From Leclercia adecarboxylata (GTDB lineage: Bacteria; Pseudomonadota; Gammaproteobacteria; Enterobacterales; Enterobacteriaceae): a stretch of DNA of 64,000 bases. The notes below the pieces were generated by a model. That model did not search any database and was not told the origin of the DNA. It was given only the letters and a program-made list of their open reading frames with translations. Positions 49,329-59,346 of the stretch are shown here, piece after piece. Where the stretch lies: contig NZ_CP035382.1 in the NCBI RefSeq assembly GCF_006874705.1, forward strand, positions 1,054,001 through 1,118,000, read 5' to 3'. Numbering within the stretch: position 1 is the stretch's first letter; every line of letters starts with the position of its first letter. The translations under genes were made by a program, and so were the position numbers.

Positions 49329-50383
49329 CAGTCGATCCCCTGCCAGGTGGTGCGATAGAAGCGCTGATACCAGTCGTTGGCCACTTTGCGCATATCCACG
49401 TCCTTAAACTTCTCCGGGTAGAGCTTTTTCGCCATCCACAGCTCGCCGATGCCCATCGCCTCCGGCATCGGGTAGCCCCAGGCTTTGGCGTAGTCCGGCA
49501 TCAGGTAGACGCGCTGATTTTTCACCGCGTCAATGGTCTGCCACTGCGCGCCGGTTTTGATTTCGTTGACCACGGACGGGTACCGGTCCTGGACGAAAAT
49601 CACCTGCGGGTTCCAGGCGATCACCTGCTCCATTGCCACGGTTTTGAAGCCCTGAATGGTCGCCGCCGCCACGTTAACCGCCCCCGCATGCGCCATCATC
49701 AGCCCGGTGTATTTCCCGGCGCCGTAGGTGGCCAGTTCCGGGTTAGCCATGTAGGCGCGAACACGTTTTTCCGCCGGAATATCTTTCAGACGATCGCTGA
49801 CCATCCTGCGGCCCCGATCGGTGGCGTCAATTAGCGCTTTCGCTTCGGGCTGCTTGTTAACAATCTCGCCGATCAAGGTAATCCCTTCGCGCAGCCCGAG
49901 ATCGTAAGCCTGCTCTTCATCGGCCATCGTGGGGTTCATTTTCGCTTTTTCACCCGCGGCATCGTGACGCAGAGAAATGGCGACCACCGGAATACCGAGG
50001 CTGGCTATCTTGTCGATCATCTCCTGCGGCGCGTAGTGGGTGACAAACACCACATCTGGCTTCAGGGCCACCAGCTTCTCCGGGTCGACGTGGGTCAGAT
50101 CGCCCAGGGTCGTTTTCTGGTTCAGCTCGGGGGCCAGACGCGCATAGCCGTCGCCCAGCTGCTGTTTCCAGTTCGCCATCACCCCGACGATTTTGTCGCT
50201 GGCGTTCATTTGCACCAGCAGGTTCAGGGTCTGATGCTGAAGCACCACCACGCGGTCAACCTCATCGGGGATCGTCACGGTGCGTCCAGTCTGGTCGGTG
50301 ATGGTGCGGGAGGCCTGAGAAGAGAGGGGCAGTAAAGCCGCTACGCCCAGGGTTAAAGCTTGCCAAAATTGCTGTTTCATCAT
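49328..50383 (-). CDS. Periplasmic binding protein, TroA/FecB class (class III)
   Basis: A 351-residue protein with a signal peptide (MMKQQFWQALTLGVAALLPL, cleavage near SSQA) and the class III binding-protein fold: ITDQTGRTVTIPDEVDRVVVLQH at the start of the mature chain and VALKPDVVFVTHYA in the first lobe. Members bind iron-siderophores, cobalamin, heme or oxyanions such as molybdate. It is coupled to a ModA-like gene, which leans toward an oxyanion, but no transporter genes are nearby and the ligand is unassigned. Confidence 0.85.
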   Translation of the reverse strand: MMKQQFWQALTLGVAALLPLSSQASRTITDQTGRTVTIPDEVDRVVVLQHQTLNLLVQMNASDKIVGVMANWKQQLGDGYARLAPELNQKTTLGDLTHVDPEKLVALKPDVVFVTHYAPQEMIDKIASLGIPVVAISLRHDAAGEKAKMNPTMADEEQAYDLGLREGITLIGEIVNKQPEAKALIDATDRGRRMVSDRLKDIPAEKRVRAYMANPELATYGAGKYTGLMMAHAGAVNVAAATIQGFKTVAMEQVIAWNPQVIFVQDRYPSVVNEIKTGAQWQTIDAVKNQRVYLMPDYAKAWGYPMPEAMGIGELWMAKKLYPEKFKDVDMRKVANDWYQRFYRTTWQGID

Positions 50384-50547
50384 GTCCTCGCATTCGCTAT
50401 ATACAACATTATACAGCGATGCGGTTATGCCTTCTTGCCTTCTTTAGGGGTAACAGGCCTTAACGCAAACCTCCCTCTTTTTTCAACAGCATATTTACAA
50501 CCATCCGGTAAACTGGCATCAATAATTTCTTTCTTCAGATTATTCGC

Positions 50548-51531
50548 ATGTCAGAAAAGGCGCTGGAACATCAGATTCAGATTCTCAAAAAGCACAACGC
50601 CCGGCTTGCCAGGCTGGCGCGTGACGCCCGCAACAAGCTCAGCGCTGCGCTCGACGGGACGGGTCTCTGTTTATGGCAACTTGATGTTCCGACCGGGAAG
50701 CTGATTATCTATAACCGCCGCTGGGGCTCCATGCTGGGCTATCAGCCCAAGGAGCTGAGCGCGCAGTTTGAGATCTGGCGTGAGCATCTGCACCCCGATG
50801 ACAGGCAGAACGTGCTCGATGCGTTCTACGATCATCTGCACGGCAAAACCCCCTTCTACGAAGCACTGCACCGGATGCAGCACAAAAACGGCACCGTCAC
50901 CTGGGTGCTGGATCGCGGCCGCGTCACCGAATGGGATGAGCAGGGGACCCCCCTGAAGGTGACCGGCACGCACATCGACATGACTAAAGAGAAGCAGTAC
51001 GAGGAGCAGCTTGCCCAGCTGGCGAACCACGATCCGCTCACCGGCCTTGCCAACCGCCATGCGCTGCTCGCGCACTTCGCGCAGCTCAAAGCCCAGGGGC
51101 CGCTGTGCATTGCTTTTATCGATCTGGATGATTTTAAAACGGTGAACGATACCTTCGGTCACCGCAGCGGCGATGAGCTATTGATCCAGCTCAGCCAGCG
51201 TCTGCGCGACGCCTGCCCGCCAGGCGCTGTGGTCGGGCGTCTGGGTGGGGACGAGTTTGTCCTGCTGCTGCCCTTCCCGCTCGCCAGTCTGCTGGTAAAC
51301 AGCACCGCACACCTCTGCCTGAATGCGGCGCTGACGCCGTTCGAGCTGGATAACGGCCAGGCGCAGGTGGGGGCCTCGGTGGGGATCGATGAGGTGCAGG
51401 AGCAGGATGATTTCGTCGATGCATTGCGCCGCGCCGATCGCTCGATGTACCAGATCAAGCACACCGGCAAGAATGGCGTGGCGATTGGCCAGACGCTAAT
51501 CTCTGTTTCCCGAACCGGAACGCAGTCATGA
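50548..51531 (+). CDS. PAS-GGDEF diguanylate cyclase
   Basis: A 327-residue cytoplasmic protein: a short N-terminal coiled coil (about 1-30), a PAS domain (about 35-150) ending with the PAC-like GTPLKVTGTHIDMTKEKQYEEQL, and a GGDEF domain (about 155-320). The active-site loop is RLGGDEFVLL, an intact GGDEF motif, with DHxx-type start NHDPLTGLANRHAL. The RxxD inhibitory site that normally precedes the motif by five residues is replaced (PPGA), so product inhibition is probably lost. It is coupled to a DeoR regulator (ATGA overlap). Confidence 0.9.
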   Translation: MSEKALEHQIQILKKHNARLARLARDARNKLSAALDGTGLCLWQLDVPTGKLIIYNRRWGSMLGYQPKELSAQFEIWREHLHPDDRQNVLDAFYDHLHGKTPFYEALHRMQHKNGTVTWVLDRGRVTEWDEQGTPLKVTGTHIDMTKEKQYEEQLAQLANHDPLTGLANRHALLAHFAQLKAQGPLCIAFIDLDDFKTVNDTFGHRSGDELLIQLSQRLRDACPPGAVVGRLGGDEFVLLLPFPLASLLVNSTAHLCLNAALTPFELDNGQAQVGASVGIDEVQEQDDFVDALRRADRSMYQIKHTGKNGVAIGQTLISVSRTGTQS

Positions 51532-52244
51532 AAAGCACCCGTCATCAGGACCTTATCCGCCTGCTGGCGGCGTCCGACTGGCTGACCACAGACGCCCTTG
51601 CCGCGGAGCTTAGGGTCAGCAAAGAGACGATTCGCCGGGATCTGAAACAGCTTCAGCAGCAGGGCAAGATTGTTCGCCATCACGGGCGAGCGCGGGCCAT
51701 CCACCCGGACCACCGCGACGGCGGCGAACCCTTTGGCGCGCGGCTGAAAAGCCATTACGCCGACAAAGCCGACATTGCCCGCCACGCCCTGGACTGGGTC
51801 ACCGACGGGATGACTCTGGCCCTGGACGCCAGCTCAACCTGTTTTCATCTGGCGCGGCAGCTGCCGGATATCGCCCTGACGGTGTTTACCAACAGCCTGC
51901 CCATCTGCCTTGAGCTGGCGAAGCGCGAACGCATCACCCTGATCTGCTCGGGCGGAACGCTGGAGCGGAAATATCGCTGCTATGTGAACCCGGCTCTGGT
52001 GACGCAGCTGAAGGCGCTGGAGATCGACCTGTTTATTTTCTCGTGCGAGGGGGTGGATGAGCAGGGTGTGATGTGGGATCCCACCCCGCACAGCGCGGGT
52101 TTTAAGTCGCAGCTTCTCAGCCGTGCCAGCCAGTCGCTGCTGTTAATCGACAAAAGCAAGTTTCAGCGGTCCAGTGAAGTGAAAATTGGTCACCTTTCAC
52201 AGGTGACCCAATTGATCAGCGACGTGCAGCCCGGCCGCCGCTAG
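51528..52244 (+). CDS. DeoR family transcriptional regulator
   Basis: A 238-residue regulator. The N-terminal helix-turn-helix [24 protein letters not shown] (split around residue 25) is the DeoR signature, and the sugar-phosphate domain shows [27 protein letters not shown] and [14 protein letters not shown]. Such proteins usually respond to a phosphorylated sugar. Its ATG overlaps the cyclase stop (ATGA), an uncommon pairing. No sugar catabolic genes are next to it. Its 3' end overlaps the convergent chemoreceptor gene by four bases. Confidence 0.9.
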   Translation: MKSTRHQDLIRLLAASDWLTTDALAAELRVSKETIRRDLKQLQQQGKIVRHHGRARAIHPDHRDGGEPFGARLKSHYADKADIARHALDWVTDGMTLALDASSTCFHLARQLPDIALTVFTNSLPICLELAKRERITLICSGGTLERKYRCYVNPALVTQLKALEIDLFIFSCEGVDEQGVMWDPTPHSAGFKSQLLSRASQSLLLIDKSKFQRSSEVKIGHLSQVTQLISDVQPGRR

Positions 52245-53788
52245 CTCGCCAGGCGGAACTTCTGCACCGAGCGTTGCAGCTCCTCGGTCTGACGCTCCAG
52301 CGCGGAGGCCGCGGCCGACACCTGCTCCACCAGCGAGGCGTTCTGCTGGGTCACGCCATCCATCTGGGTAATTGCCACGCCCACCTGTGAAATGCCTTTA
52401 CTCTGCTCTTCCGAGGCGGCGGCAATCTGCTTCATGATGGTGGTCACGCCGGTAATATCACGCATCACCGCCTCCATGGTGGTGCCGGTATCGTTCACCA
52501 GTCGGGCGCCCTCCTCCACCCGGGAGACGGAGTCGGTAATCAGCCCTTCGATCTCTTTTGCCGCACTGGCGCTGCGGCTGGCGAGATTACGTACCTCGCC
52601 CGCCACCACTGCAAAACCACGCCCCTGCTCACCCGCGCGCGCCGCTTCTACCGCTGCGTTGAGGGCCAGAATATTGGTCTGGAAGGCAATACTGTTGATG
52701 ACGCTGGTGATCTCCGCGATTTTCTTCGAGCTGACGGAGATGCCGGTCATGGTGTTGACCACGTTATCCACCAGCGCCCCGCCGCGGCTGGCGGTGAGAG
52801 AGGCCAGATCCGCCAGCTCGCTGGCCTGACGGGCATTGTCGGCGTTCAGCTTCACCGTGGCGGTGAGCTGCTCCATGCTGGCCGCCGTCTCTTCCAGCGC
52901 CGCCGCCTGCTCTTCGGTACGCGACGAAAGATCGTTATTGCCGCTGGAGATCTCCGTGGCGCCGCGCCAGATATTCTCGCTACCGCTGCGGATGGTGCTG
53001 ACCGCTTCGCGCAGGCTGTCCTGCATCGCCGTCAGCAGCGGCACCAGCTGGCCCACGCAGTTTCGGCCAAAGGGGGCGATCGGCTGGCTGAGATCGCCCT
53101 GGGCAATCTGACGAAAGTGGTGGCGGAGCTGATCCAGAGGTTTCACCAGCATGGCGACCAGGTAGCGATCGGCGAACAGCAGGATCAGCAGACCGATGAT
53201 GGTCGCGGTGACGATCACCGTCCGGGTGAAGCTGGTCAGGCCGTCCACCGTCACGCGGGTACTGTCGAGAATGCTGTCGGCGGCTTTATTGAATTTTCCG
53301 GCACTGTCGCCAAAGGCCCGGCTCAGCGGCGGGGTGACGTTATTCGCCTGCTGGCGATAAGCATCAACGTTGCCCTGCTGCGCGAACTGCATCTGGGGCT
53401 TTACGCCGTTCTCCAGCAGCGCCTGCCAGCTGGCGATCGCCTGGGATGAGATCTGCGCATCCATCGGCCCCGGCGACATGGCTTTCATCTCCTCAAGCTT
53501 ATTGCTCATGGTGTCCAGCGCCTGCTGGACGGAGGTGAGATCCGCCGTACCGCCCGCCGCCTGCACATCCATCGCCCGGCTCAGACGGGTGACGAAGCGA
53601 AAGTACTGATCGTTGCCCTGGCTGAGCACCGTCATCTGTTTGACCAGCTGCCGATCGACCTCATTGCCATCGGCAACGCGGGACAGTGCCCAGGAGCCGT
53701 ACAGCCCAACGCCCGCCCACATTAAACAGAAAATCCCCAGAATCGTCAGCATGACGAACCGGATCGTGAAATTACGAAAAACTTGCAT
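52241..53788 (-). CDS. Methyl-accepting chemotaxis protein
   Basis: A 515-residue transmembrane chemoreceptor. The ATG at 53788 ([14 protein letters not shown]) starts TM1 (about 9-30); a periplasmic four-helix-bundle-like domain follows to TM2 (about 190-210, [15 protein letters not shown]), then HAMP and the signalling domain. The CheA/CheW-binding tip is intact ([20 protein letters not shown]). The C-terminus is QKFRLAS, lacking the NWETF pentapeptide, so adaptation enzymes are recruited by other receptors. A sigma-28 type promoter lies upstream. The ligand is unknown. Confidence 0.94.
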   Translation of the reverse strand: MQVFRNFTIRFVMLTILGIFCLMWAGVGLYGSWALSRVADGNEVDRQLVKQMTVLSQGNDQYFRFVTRLSRAMDVQAAGGTADLTSVQQALDTMSNKLEEMKAMSPGPMDAQISSQAIASWQALLENGVKPQMQFAQQGNVDAYRQQANNVTPPLSRAFGDSAGKFNKAADSILDSTRVTVDGLTSFTRTVIVTATIIGLLILLFADRYLVAMLVKPLDQLRHHFRQIAQGDLSQPIAPFGRNCVGQLVPLLTAMQDSLREAVSTIRSGSENIWRGATEISSGNNDLSSRTEEQAAALEETAASMEQLTATVKLNADNARQASELADLASLTASRGGALVDNVVNTMTGISVSSKKIAEITSVINSIAFQTNILALNAAVEAARAGEQGRGFAVVAGEVRNLASRSASAAKEIEGLITDSVSRVEEGARLVNDTGTTMEAVMRDITGVTTIMKQIAAASEEQSKGISQVGVAITQMDGVTQQNASLVEQVSAAASALERQTEELQRSVQKFRLAS

Positions 53789-53841
53789 ATTTATTTCCTT
53801 GCCATGAGGGAGATATCGCCCGGAGGCGAGTATTACCCTCG

Positions 53842-53868
53842 TTATCGGCAATAAAATGCGAAGCGGTA
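53842..53868 (-). promoter_or_regulatory. Sigma-28 (FliA) promoter of the chemoreceptor gene
   Basis: On the minus strand the -10 element GCCGATAA (53842-53849) matches the sigma-28 consensus perfectly. After an 11-base spacer, TACCGCTT (53861-53868) matches the -35 TAAAGTTT at five of eight positions. It lies about 54 bases upstream of the start codon, where class III flagellar promoters sit. Confidence 0.8.
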
Positions 53869-54158
53869 CTTTTATTGGCTAATTTTATAAAACTTTTTAT
53901 TTCTGTTTAATAAGTGTGGAAATTAAGATGCGGCATCGGTGGCATTACCCCTTAAAATAACCTGCCTTTATATTTCATAAAGTTGCAAATATAAAGCATC
54001 TATTCCACCTTTACCCGCATAATGATTAAGGGATGAGTGGCATTGCATTTCAGCCATCTGACGGTAATAAAAATGTCATAAAGCAAAAAGACTATTGTCG
54101 GGCGAAATAAATAATGCGGACCCGGCAGTGGGATACCTGCCGGGCATTTTCAGGCAGG
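53869..54158. other. AT-rich intergenic region with a stem-loop after yghX
   Basis: No gene seen in this gap between the chemoreceptor and yghX. The part at 53870-54110 is AT-rich and may hold the upstream promoter region of the chemoreceptor. CCCGGCA (54121-54127) pairs with TGCCGGG (54138-54144) just past the yghX stop and may terminate yghX. Confidence 0.5.
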
Positions 54159-55046
54159 TTAACTCAAATATTTTTCAAACCATCCCAGGGTTCTTTTCCA
54201 GGCTAATTCCGCGGCGGGCTCGTCGTAACGCGGGGTAGAATCATTGTGGAATCCGTGGTTTACGCCAGGATAGATCCAGGCTTCATATACCTTGCCGTTA
54301 GATTTAAGCGCGGCTTCATAAGCAGGCCAGCCCTCGTTAACATTCTTGTCGAGTTCGGCGTAATGCAGCAGGAGCGGAGCCTTGATTTTGGCGACATCCG
54401 CCGCTGGGGGCTGGCGGCCATAGAAAGGCACCGCGCAGGCCAGTTCCGGCCAGGCGACCGCCGCGGCATTAGAGACCCCACCGCCATAGCAGAAACCGGT
54501 GATCCCCACCTTGCCCGTGGCGTCCGGGTGTTTTTCCATAAACCCGACGGCGGCAAAGAAGTCGTTCATCAACTTCGTTGGATCAACCTTCTGTTGCAGG
54601 ACCTTCCCTTCTTCATCGTTGCCGGGATAACCGCCCACCGAGCTTAAGCCATCCGGCGCCAGCGCGATGTACCCCGCTTTCGCCACCCGACGCGCCACAT
54701 CCTCAATGTAGGGATTAAGACCGCGGTTTTCGTGCACCACCACCACCGCCGGGACTTTACCGGTGGCTTTAGCCGGTTTCACCAGATAGCCGCGCACCTG
54801 GCCATGACCCTCCGGCGAGGGATAGGTAATGTACTCGGGCAAAATGTCGGGATCGGTGAACTTCACCTGCTCTGCGAGGGCGTAATTGGGCTTGAGCATA
54901 TTGAACAGCGCCAGCGCCGTGACGCCGCCGACAGCATAGCGGGCAGCCAGATTGAGGAACTCACGTTTGTTGATTTTGCCGTGAGCGTAATAATCGTAGT
55001 AGTCGAGCAATTCCTGAGGAAAGTCTTTGGCGGTCATACGCGTCAT
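54159..55046 (-). CDS. yghX: Dienelactone hydrolase family protein YghX (intact)
   Basis: A 295-residue alpha/beta hydrolase. The start at 55046 ([13 protein letters not shown]) is preceded by GGAGAT. The nucleophile motif GFCYGGG (Cys, about 178) and late GVNHGFHND (His) fit dienelactone hydrolases, and [20 protein letters not shown] is typical. An N-terminal [19 protein letters not shown] stretch resembles a Tat-type signal with KR in place of RR. E. coli K-12 has a broken yghX; this copy is full length. It diverges from yghZ. Confidence 0.92.
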   Translation of the reverse strand: MTRMTAKDFPQELLDYYDYYAHGKINKREFLNLAARYAVGGVTALALFNMLKPNYALAEQVKFTDPDILPEYITYPSPEGHGQVRGYLVKPAKATGKVPAVVVVHENRGLNPYIEDVARRVAKAGYIALAPDGLSSVGGYPGNDEEGKVLQQKVDPTKLMNDFFAAVGFMEKHPDATGKVGITGFCYGGGVSNAAAVAWPELACAVPFYGRQPPAADVAKIKAPLLLHYAELDKNVNEGWPAYEAALKSNGKVYEAWIYPGVNHGFHNDSTPRYDEPAAELAWKRTLGWFEKYLS

Positions 55047-55128
55047 CGCATATCTCCATGAATTGTGAACGAACAAAGGATAGAATAGAAACGCTGTTTC
55101 GAAAATCAATCATCAGAAAGGAGACATC

Positions 55129-56169
55129 ATGCCCTGGAACGCCTCCCCGAACCGCTACGAGACCATGCAGTACCGTTACTGTGGAAAAAGCGGCCTGCGC
55201 TTACCCGCCCTGTCACTCGGCCTGTGGCACAGTTTCGGCCACGTCCACGCCCTCGATTCACAGCGCGCTCTGCTGCGAAAAGCCTTTGACTGCGGCATTA
55301 CTCACTTCGATCTCGCCAATAACTATGGCCCACCGCCGGGCAGCGCGGAGGAAAATTTTGGCCGCCTGCTGCGCGATGATTTCGCGGCGTATCGCGATGA
55401 ACTGATTATCTCCACCAAAGCAGGCTATGACATGTGGCCGGGCCCGTACGGAGCGGGCGGCTCGCGCAAATATCTGCTCGCCAGTCTCGACCAGAGCCTG
55501 AAGCGGATGGGCCTGGACTACGTTGATATCTTCTACTCGCACCGGGTGGATGAGAACACGCCGATGGAAGAGACGGCCTCTGCGCTGGCGCAGACGGTAC
55601 AGAGCGGTAAGGCGCTGTACGTCGGAATCTCCTCCTATTCACCGGAACGCACCCAGAAAATGGCGGAGCTGCTGCGCGAGTGGAAAATCCCGCTGCTTAT
55701 CCATCAGCCCTCTTATAACCTGCTCAACCGCTGGGTGGACAAGAGCGGCCTGCTGGATATCCTGGCGGCTAACGGCACCGGCTGTATCGCCTTTACGCCG
55801 CTGGCGCAGGGGCTGCTGACCGGGAAGTACCTCAACGGCATTCCTGACGGCTCCCGTATGCAGCGCGAAGGTAAAAAAGCGCGCGGCCTGACCGAGAATA
55901 TGCTCACCGACGCTAACCTCAACAGCCTGCGTTTGTTGAATGAGATGGCGCAGGAACGCGGTCAGACGATGGCGCAGATGGCCCTGAGCTGGCTGCTGAA
56001 GGATGAGCGCGTGACGTCAGTGCTGATTGGCGCCAGCCGGCCGGAGCAGCTGGAGGAGAACGTGCAGGCGCTGAATAATCTGCGCTTTAGCGAGGATGAG
56101 TTGCAGCGGATTGATCGGCACGTGGCCGACGGGCAGCTGAATCTGTGGCAGGCGTCATCAGATAAATAG
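55129..56169 (+). CDS. gpr: L-glyceraldehyde 3-phosphate reductase (aldo-keto reductase)
   Basis: A 346-residue AKR14-type enzyme, YghZ in E. coli, that reduces L-glyceraldehyde 3-phosphate and methylglyoxal with NADPH. The (beta/alpha)8 family features are visible: FDLANNYGPPPGSAEENFG with the catalytic Tyr, VDIFYSHRVDENTP, and LIGASRPEQLEEN near the C-terminus for NADPH binding. AGGAG precedes the ATG. yghX diverges from it with 82 bases between the starts. Confidence 0.96.
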   Translation: MPWNASPNRYETMQYRYCGKSGLRLPALSLGLWHSFGHVHALDSQRALLRKAFDCGITHFDLANNYGPPPGSAEENFGRLLRDDFAAYRDELIISTKAGYDMWPGPYGAGGSRKYLLASLDQSLKRMGLDYVDIFYSHRVDENTPMEETASALAQTVQSGKALYVGISSYSPERTQKMAELLREWKIPLLIHQPSYNLLNRWVDKSGLLDILAANGTGCIAFTPLAQGLLTGKYLNGIPDGSRMQREGKKARGLTENMLTDANLNSLRLLNEMAQERGQTMAQMALSWLLKDERVTSVLIGASRPEQLEENVQALNNLRFSEDELQRIDRHVADGQLNLWQASSDK

Positions 56170-56175
56170 TGTTTG

Positions 56176-56200
56176 CCTCTCTCCCCGTCGGGGAGAGAGG
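56176..56200. repeat. Intergenic palindrome after yghZ
   Basis: CCTCTCTCCCC (56176-56186), loop GTC, GGGGAGAGAGG (56190-56200), a perfect 11-base stem between convergent yghZ and yqhA. Same family as copies near 1082, 16731 and 62799. Confidence 0.7.
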
Positions 56201-56215
56201 ATCCCGGCCGCGTAT

Positions 56216-56785
<570 letters not shown>

Positions 56786-57289
56786 CTATACCTGCTCCGG
56801 CTTAACGACAGGACGTTGATATTCCGGCCAAACCAGTACGACCAGCGATGGATAGGCCTCAAGGCTGAACTCACGAAAACACTGGCTCAGGTTCATTACC
56901 TCCAGATCGGAATGCGACACTTTCTCACCATTCAGGCAGCGCTTCTTGATATTGTCGTAATATTTGTAGACCGCCGAGTTAAGATCGCTGCAACGACGCT
57001 GCGCCTCAAACAGGTCAGGAATGCTATTTATTTCCACCATATTCATTCGTTTAATTGTGGCATGGAGGAAATCAATATATTCATGATTAACACGCCAGTA
57101 CCAAACCGGCGTAATCGCATTCATTAACACCGAAAAATGGTCTTCGCCCTCTTCTTTTGACATCCGCTCTGGCTGGGCAGAGGCGTGCGCATTCTCCGCT
57201 TCGCTACTTTTATTGAACTCGCGCATCAATAAAAGAACTACGGCAGTAAGCAATAACAAAGTAATGACAGTATAAAAAATGCTGTTCAT
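56786..57289 (-). CDS. Hypothetical single-pass membrane protein
   Basis: A 167-residue protein I do not recognise. The start at 57289 (MNSIFYTVITLLLL) has GGAG nine bases upstream; an ATG at 57304 has no ribosome site. One N-terminal membrane segment (about 4-23) is followed by a mainly helical soluble part with WYWRVNHEYIDFLHATIKRM and a Cys-containing stretch near 115-135. It diverges from the two unknown genes to its right and is more AT-rich than the core genes around it. No function can be offered. Confidence 0.65.
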   Translation of the reverse strand: MNSIFYTVITLLLLTAVVLLLMREFNKSSEAENAHASAQPERMSKEEGEDHFSVLMNAITPVWYWRVNHEYIDFLHATIKRMNMVEINSIPDLFEAQRRCSDLNSAVYKYYDNIKKRCLNGEKVSHSDLEVMNLSQCFREFSLEAYPSLVVLVWPEYQRPVVKPEQV

Positions 57290-57394
57290 ATAGGCAGGCT
57301 CCATTTTTTTTGATTTTAAATTTGCCTCATGTTATTGTCAACGAATCTCACACTCCAGACAACCCTACCCTGTTGAAATTAAAGGAAATATAAA

Positions 57395-57799
57395 ATGTTG
57401 CCCGACAATCTGGTCCCGGCTAAGTTTCACATTTCTTCCGTGGAACCGAAACCACCAGAAGCAGAAAGCAATGCAAATTTCACTAAGGGGAAAAGAACAC
57501 TCGCAGATTATGCGCCCGATATATTAATTGGTGTTACCCGTACCGGTAACTCCCGCAATATGTTGCTCGAAGAGCACGACCGCCATATAAAGGACCGGTT
57601 ATTCCGGGTAGTTAAAATCGAGGTCTTCGCCCGTTTGCTCAATGATCTGCAAGCGGAGGGGGAAATAGACGCGCAAGCACTAAGTCAAATATTGACGGAA
57701 AAAACCGATGAGATAAACGAAGCCGGTAATGACATCTGGCTGAATCTAATTACTTGCGAAAAAAACACGCCCATTTTTTATAAGCTAGGGGATGAATAA
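57395..57799 (+). CDS. Hypothetical protein, first of a coupled pair
   Basis: A 134-residue, largely polar protein with AGGAAA before the ATG. No signal peptide, membrane segment or motif was recognised; the N-terminus is Pro/Glu-rich and disordered-looking (VEPKPPEAESNANF), and the remainder appears helical. Its 3' end overlaps the next gene by eight bases, so the two are probably cotranslated. Low GC relative to flanking yqhA and yghA suggests acquisition. Confidence 0.65.
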   Translation: MLPDNLVPAKFHISSVEPKPPEAESNANFTKGKRTLADYAPDILIGVTRTGNSRNMLLEEHDRHIKDRLFRVVKIEVFARLLNDLQAEGEIDAQALSQILTEKTDEINEAGNDIWLNLITCEKNTPIFYKLGDE

Positions 57800-58244
57800 C
57801 GTGAAGGATGTTGATAACAACAACGTTTATTTAGCTTTAGATGATAAAAAGAGCGATGAATTTATCTTAGAGCAAAACCTGGCTGCACTTAAAGAGATTA
57901 AAAATGCGGAAATACAACGCATTGCGAAAGAGCTGCTCTCCATTCCCGCCGGTCTGGTGCGTCTGAAATGGCAAAACCGTCGTGAAATTTACCCTTTGCA
58001 GGTTAAAGAAGAGATCTACGGCGCGACAATAAACGCCATTATGCAGCAGCGACCAGACTTAAAAGATAAAATACTGGCCCGCCTGGAAACCAATTATCAG
58101 TATTTGCGGGCACGTGAAACCGCCACCCTGCGTGTTACCCGTAAACTGGCCGATCAGGGCTATCGCACATCCAGCGTGACCACCGTCGCACTGAATGAAG
58201 ACGTGCTGGCCGCGAAAGCCGACATCCCTCCGCAAAAGCCGTAA
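57792..58244 (+). CDS. Hypothetical protein, second of a coupled pair
   Basis: A 150-residue protein overlapping the previous gene by eight bases. It is charged and probably all-helical in its middle (AALKEIKNAEIQRIAKELL), with a basic C-terminal part (RARETATLRVTRKLADQGYR). No family recognised and no export signal. The coupled pair could encode two interacting proteins, but nothing in the sequence identifies a toxin, an antitoxin or an effector. Confidence 0.65.
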   Translation: MNNVKDVDNNNVYLALDDKKSDEFILEQNLAALKEIKNAEIQRIAKELLSIPAGLVRLKWQNRREIYPLQVKEEIYGATINAIMQQRPDLKDKILARLETNYQYLRARETATLRVTRKLADQGYRTSSVTTVALNEDVLAAKADIPPQKP

Positions 58245-58363
58245 ACCCCGCCAGTTCGTACCGCCTCGCCCGTTGCTGATTTAAGGATTATCCTGAATGA
58301 TCCTCACTTCCTGGTTGATTCTCCTAAGCTTAAAGCCTGACTAACCACTCAAGGAGAACCTCA

Positions 58364-59260
58364 ATGGCAAATTCCCAGAGCAAAATTCAGAATCCTAAAA
58401 CCCAGTACCACACCGGCGAATATCCACAGCAGAAGCAGCCTGCCCCCGGGGTGCAGAGCAAGATGGATCCGGTGCCGGACTGCGGCGAGAAGAGCTATAA
58501 GGGCAGCGGCAGACTACAGGATCGTAAGGCACTGGTGACAGGGGGCGATTCAGGCATTGGACGCGCTGCCGCCATCGCTTACGCGCGTGAAGGAGCGGAC
58601 GTCGCCATTAACTATCTGCCTGCCGAAGAAGAAGATGCGCAGCAGGTGAAGCAGCTGATTGAAGAAGCTGGACGCAAAGCGGTGCTGATCCCCGGCGACC
58701 TGAGCGATGAAAAATTTGCCCGTTCACTGGTGCATAAAGCCCATCAGGAACTGGGCGGGCTGGATGTGCTGGCGCTGGTGGCCGGTAAGCAGGTTGCGGT
58801 CGAAAAGATTGCCGACCTGACGACGGAGCAGTTTAAGCAGACCTATGCGGTGAACGTGTTCGCGCTGTTCTGGATAACTCAGGAAGCGCTGCCGCTGCTG
58901 CCCGCCGGGGCGAGCATTATCACCACCTCGTCGATCCAGGCCTATCAGCCCAGCGCCCATCTGCTGGATTACGCTTCAACCAAAGCGGCTATCCTTAACT
59001 TCAGCCGCGGGCTGGCGAAACAGGTGGCAGAGAGCGGCGTGCGCGTCAACGTGGTGGCCCCAGGGCCTATCTGGACGGCGCTACAAATCTCCGGCGGCCA
59101 GACTCAGGAGAAAATCCCGCAGTTTGGTCAGCAGACCCCGATGAAGCGCGCAGGGCAGCCTGCGGAGCTGGCACCGGTGTATGTCTATCTGGCAAGCCAG
59201 GAGTCAAGCTATGTGACGGCGGAAGTGCACGGGGTGTGCGGCGGGGAACATCTGGGATAG
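58364..59260 (+). CDS. yghA: Short-chain dehydrogenase/reductase YghA
   Basis: A 298-residue NAD(P)-dependent oxidoreductase of the SDR family with a ~45-residue N-terminal extension typical of YghA and stress-related glucose dehydrogenase-like proteins. Cofactor motif [19 protein letters not shown] (about 58-76), catalytic Ser in TTSSIQAYQ, and YASTKAAI with the Tyr-x3-Lys pair (about 205). AAGGAG precedes the ATG. The physiological substrate is not known. Confidence 0.95.
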   Translation: MANSQSKIQNPKTQYHTGEYPQQKQPAPGVQSKMDPVPDCGEKSYKGSGRLQDRKALVTGGDSGIGRAAAIAYAREGADVAINYLPAEEEDAQQVKQLIEEAGRKAVLIPGDLSDEKFARSLVHKAHQELGGLDVLALVAGKQVAVEKIADLTTEQFKQTYAVNVFALFWITQEALPLLPAGASIITTSSIQAYQPSAHLLDYASTKAAILNFSRGLAKQVAESGVRVNVVAPGPIWTALQISGGQTQEKIPQFGQQTPMKRAGQPAELAPVYVYLASQESSYVTAEVHGVCGGEHLG

Positions 59261-59267
59261 TGGTGCA

Positions 59268-59341
59268 GCGCCGGGTGGCGGCTTCGCCTTACCCGGCCTA
59301 CATGTTGAACGTAGGCCCGGTAAGCGTAGCGCCACCGGGCA
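59268..59341. repeat. REP/BIME element after yghA
   Basis: GCGCCGGGTGGCGGCTTCGC pairs with an inverted unit GTAGGCCCGGTAAGCGTAGC ending CCACCGGGC at about 59340. It is followed directly by the bidirectional terminator. Confidence 0.8.
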
Positions 59342-59346
59342 AATAC

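Noticed and set aside
57395..58244. Toxin-antitoxin pair
   Set aside because: The genes are small and overlapping, but both exceed usual antitoxin size, and no toxin fold or DNA-binding antitoxin motif is visible.
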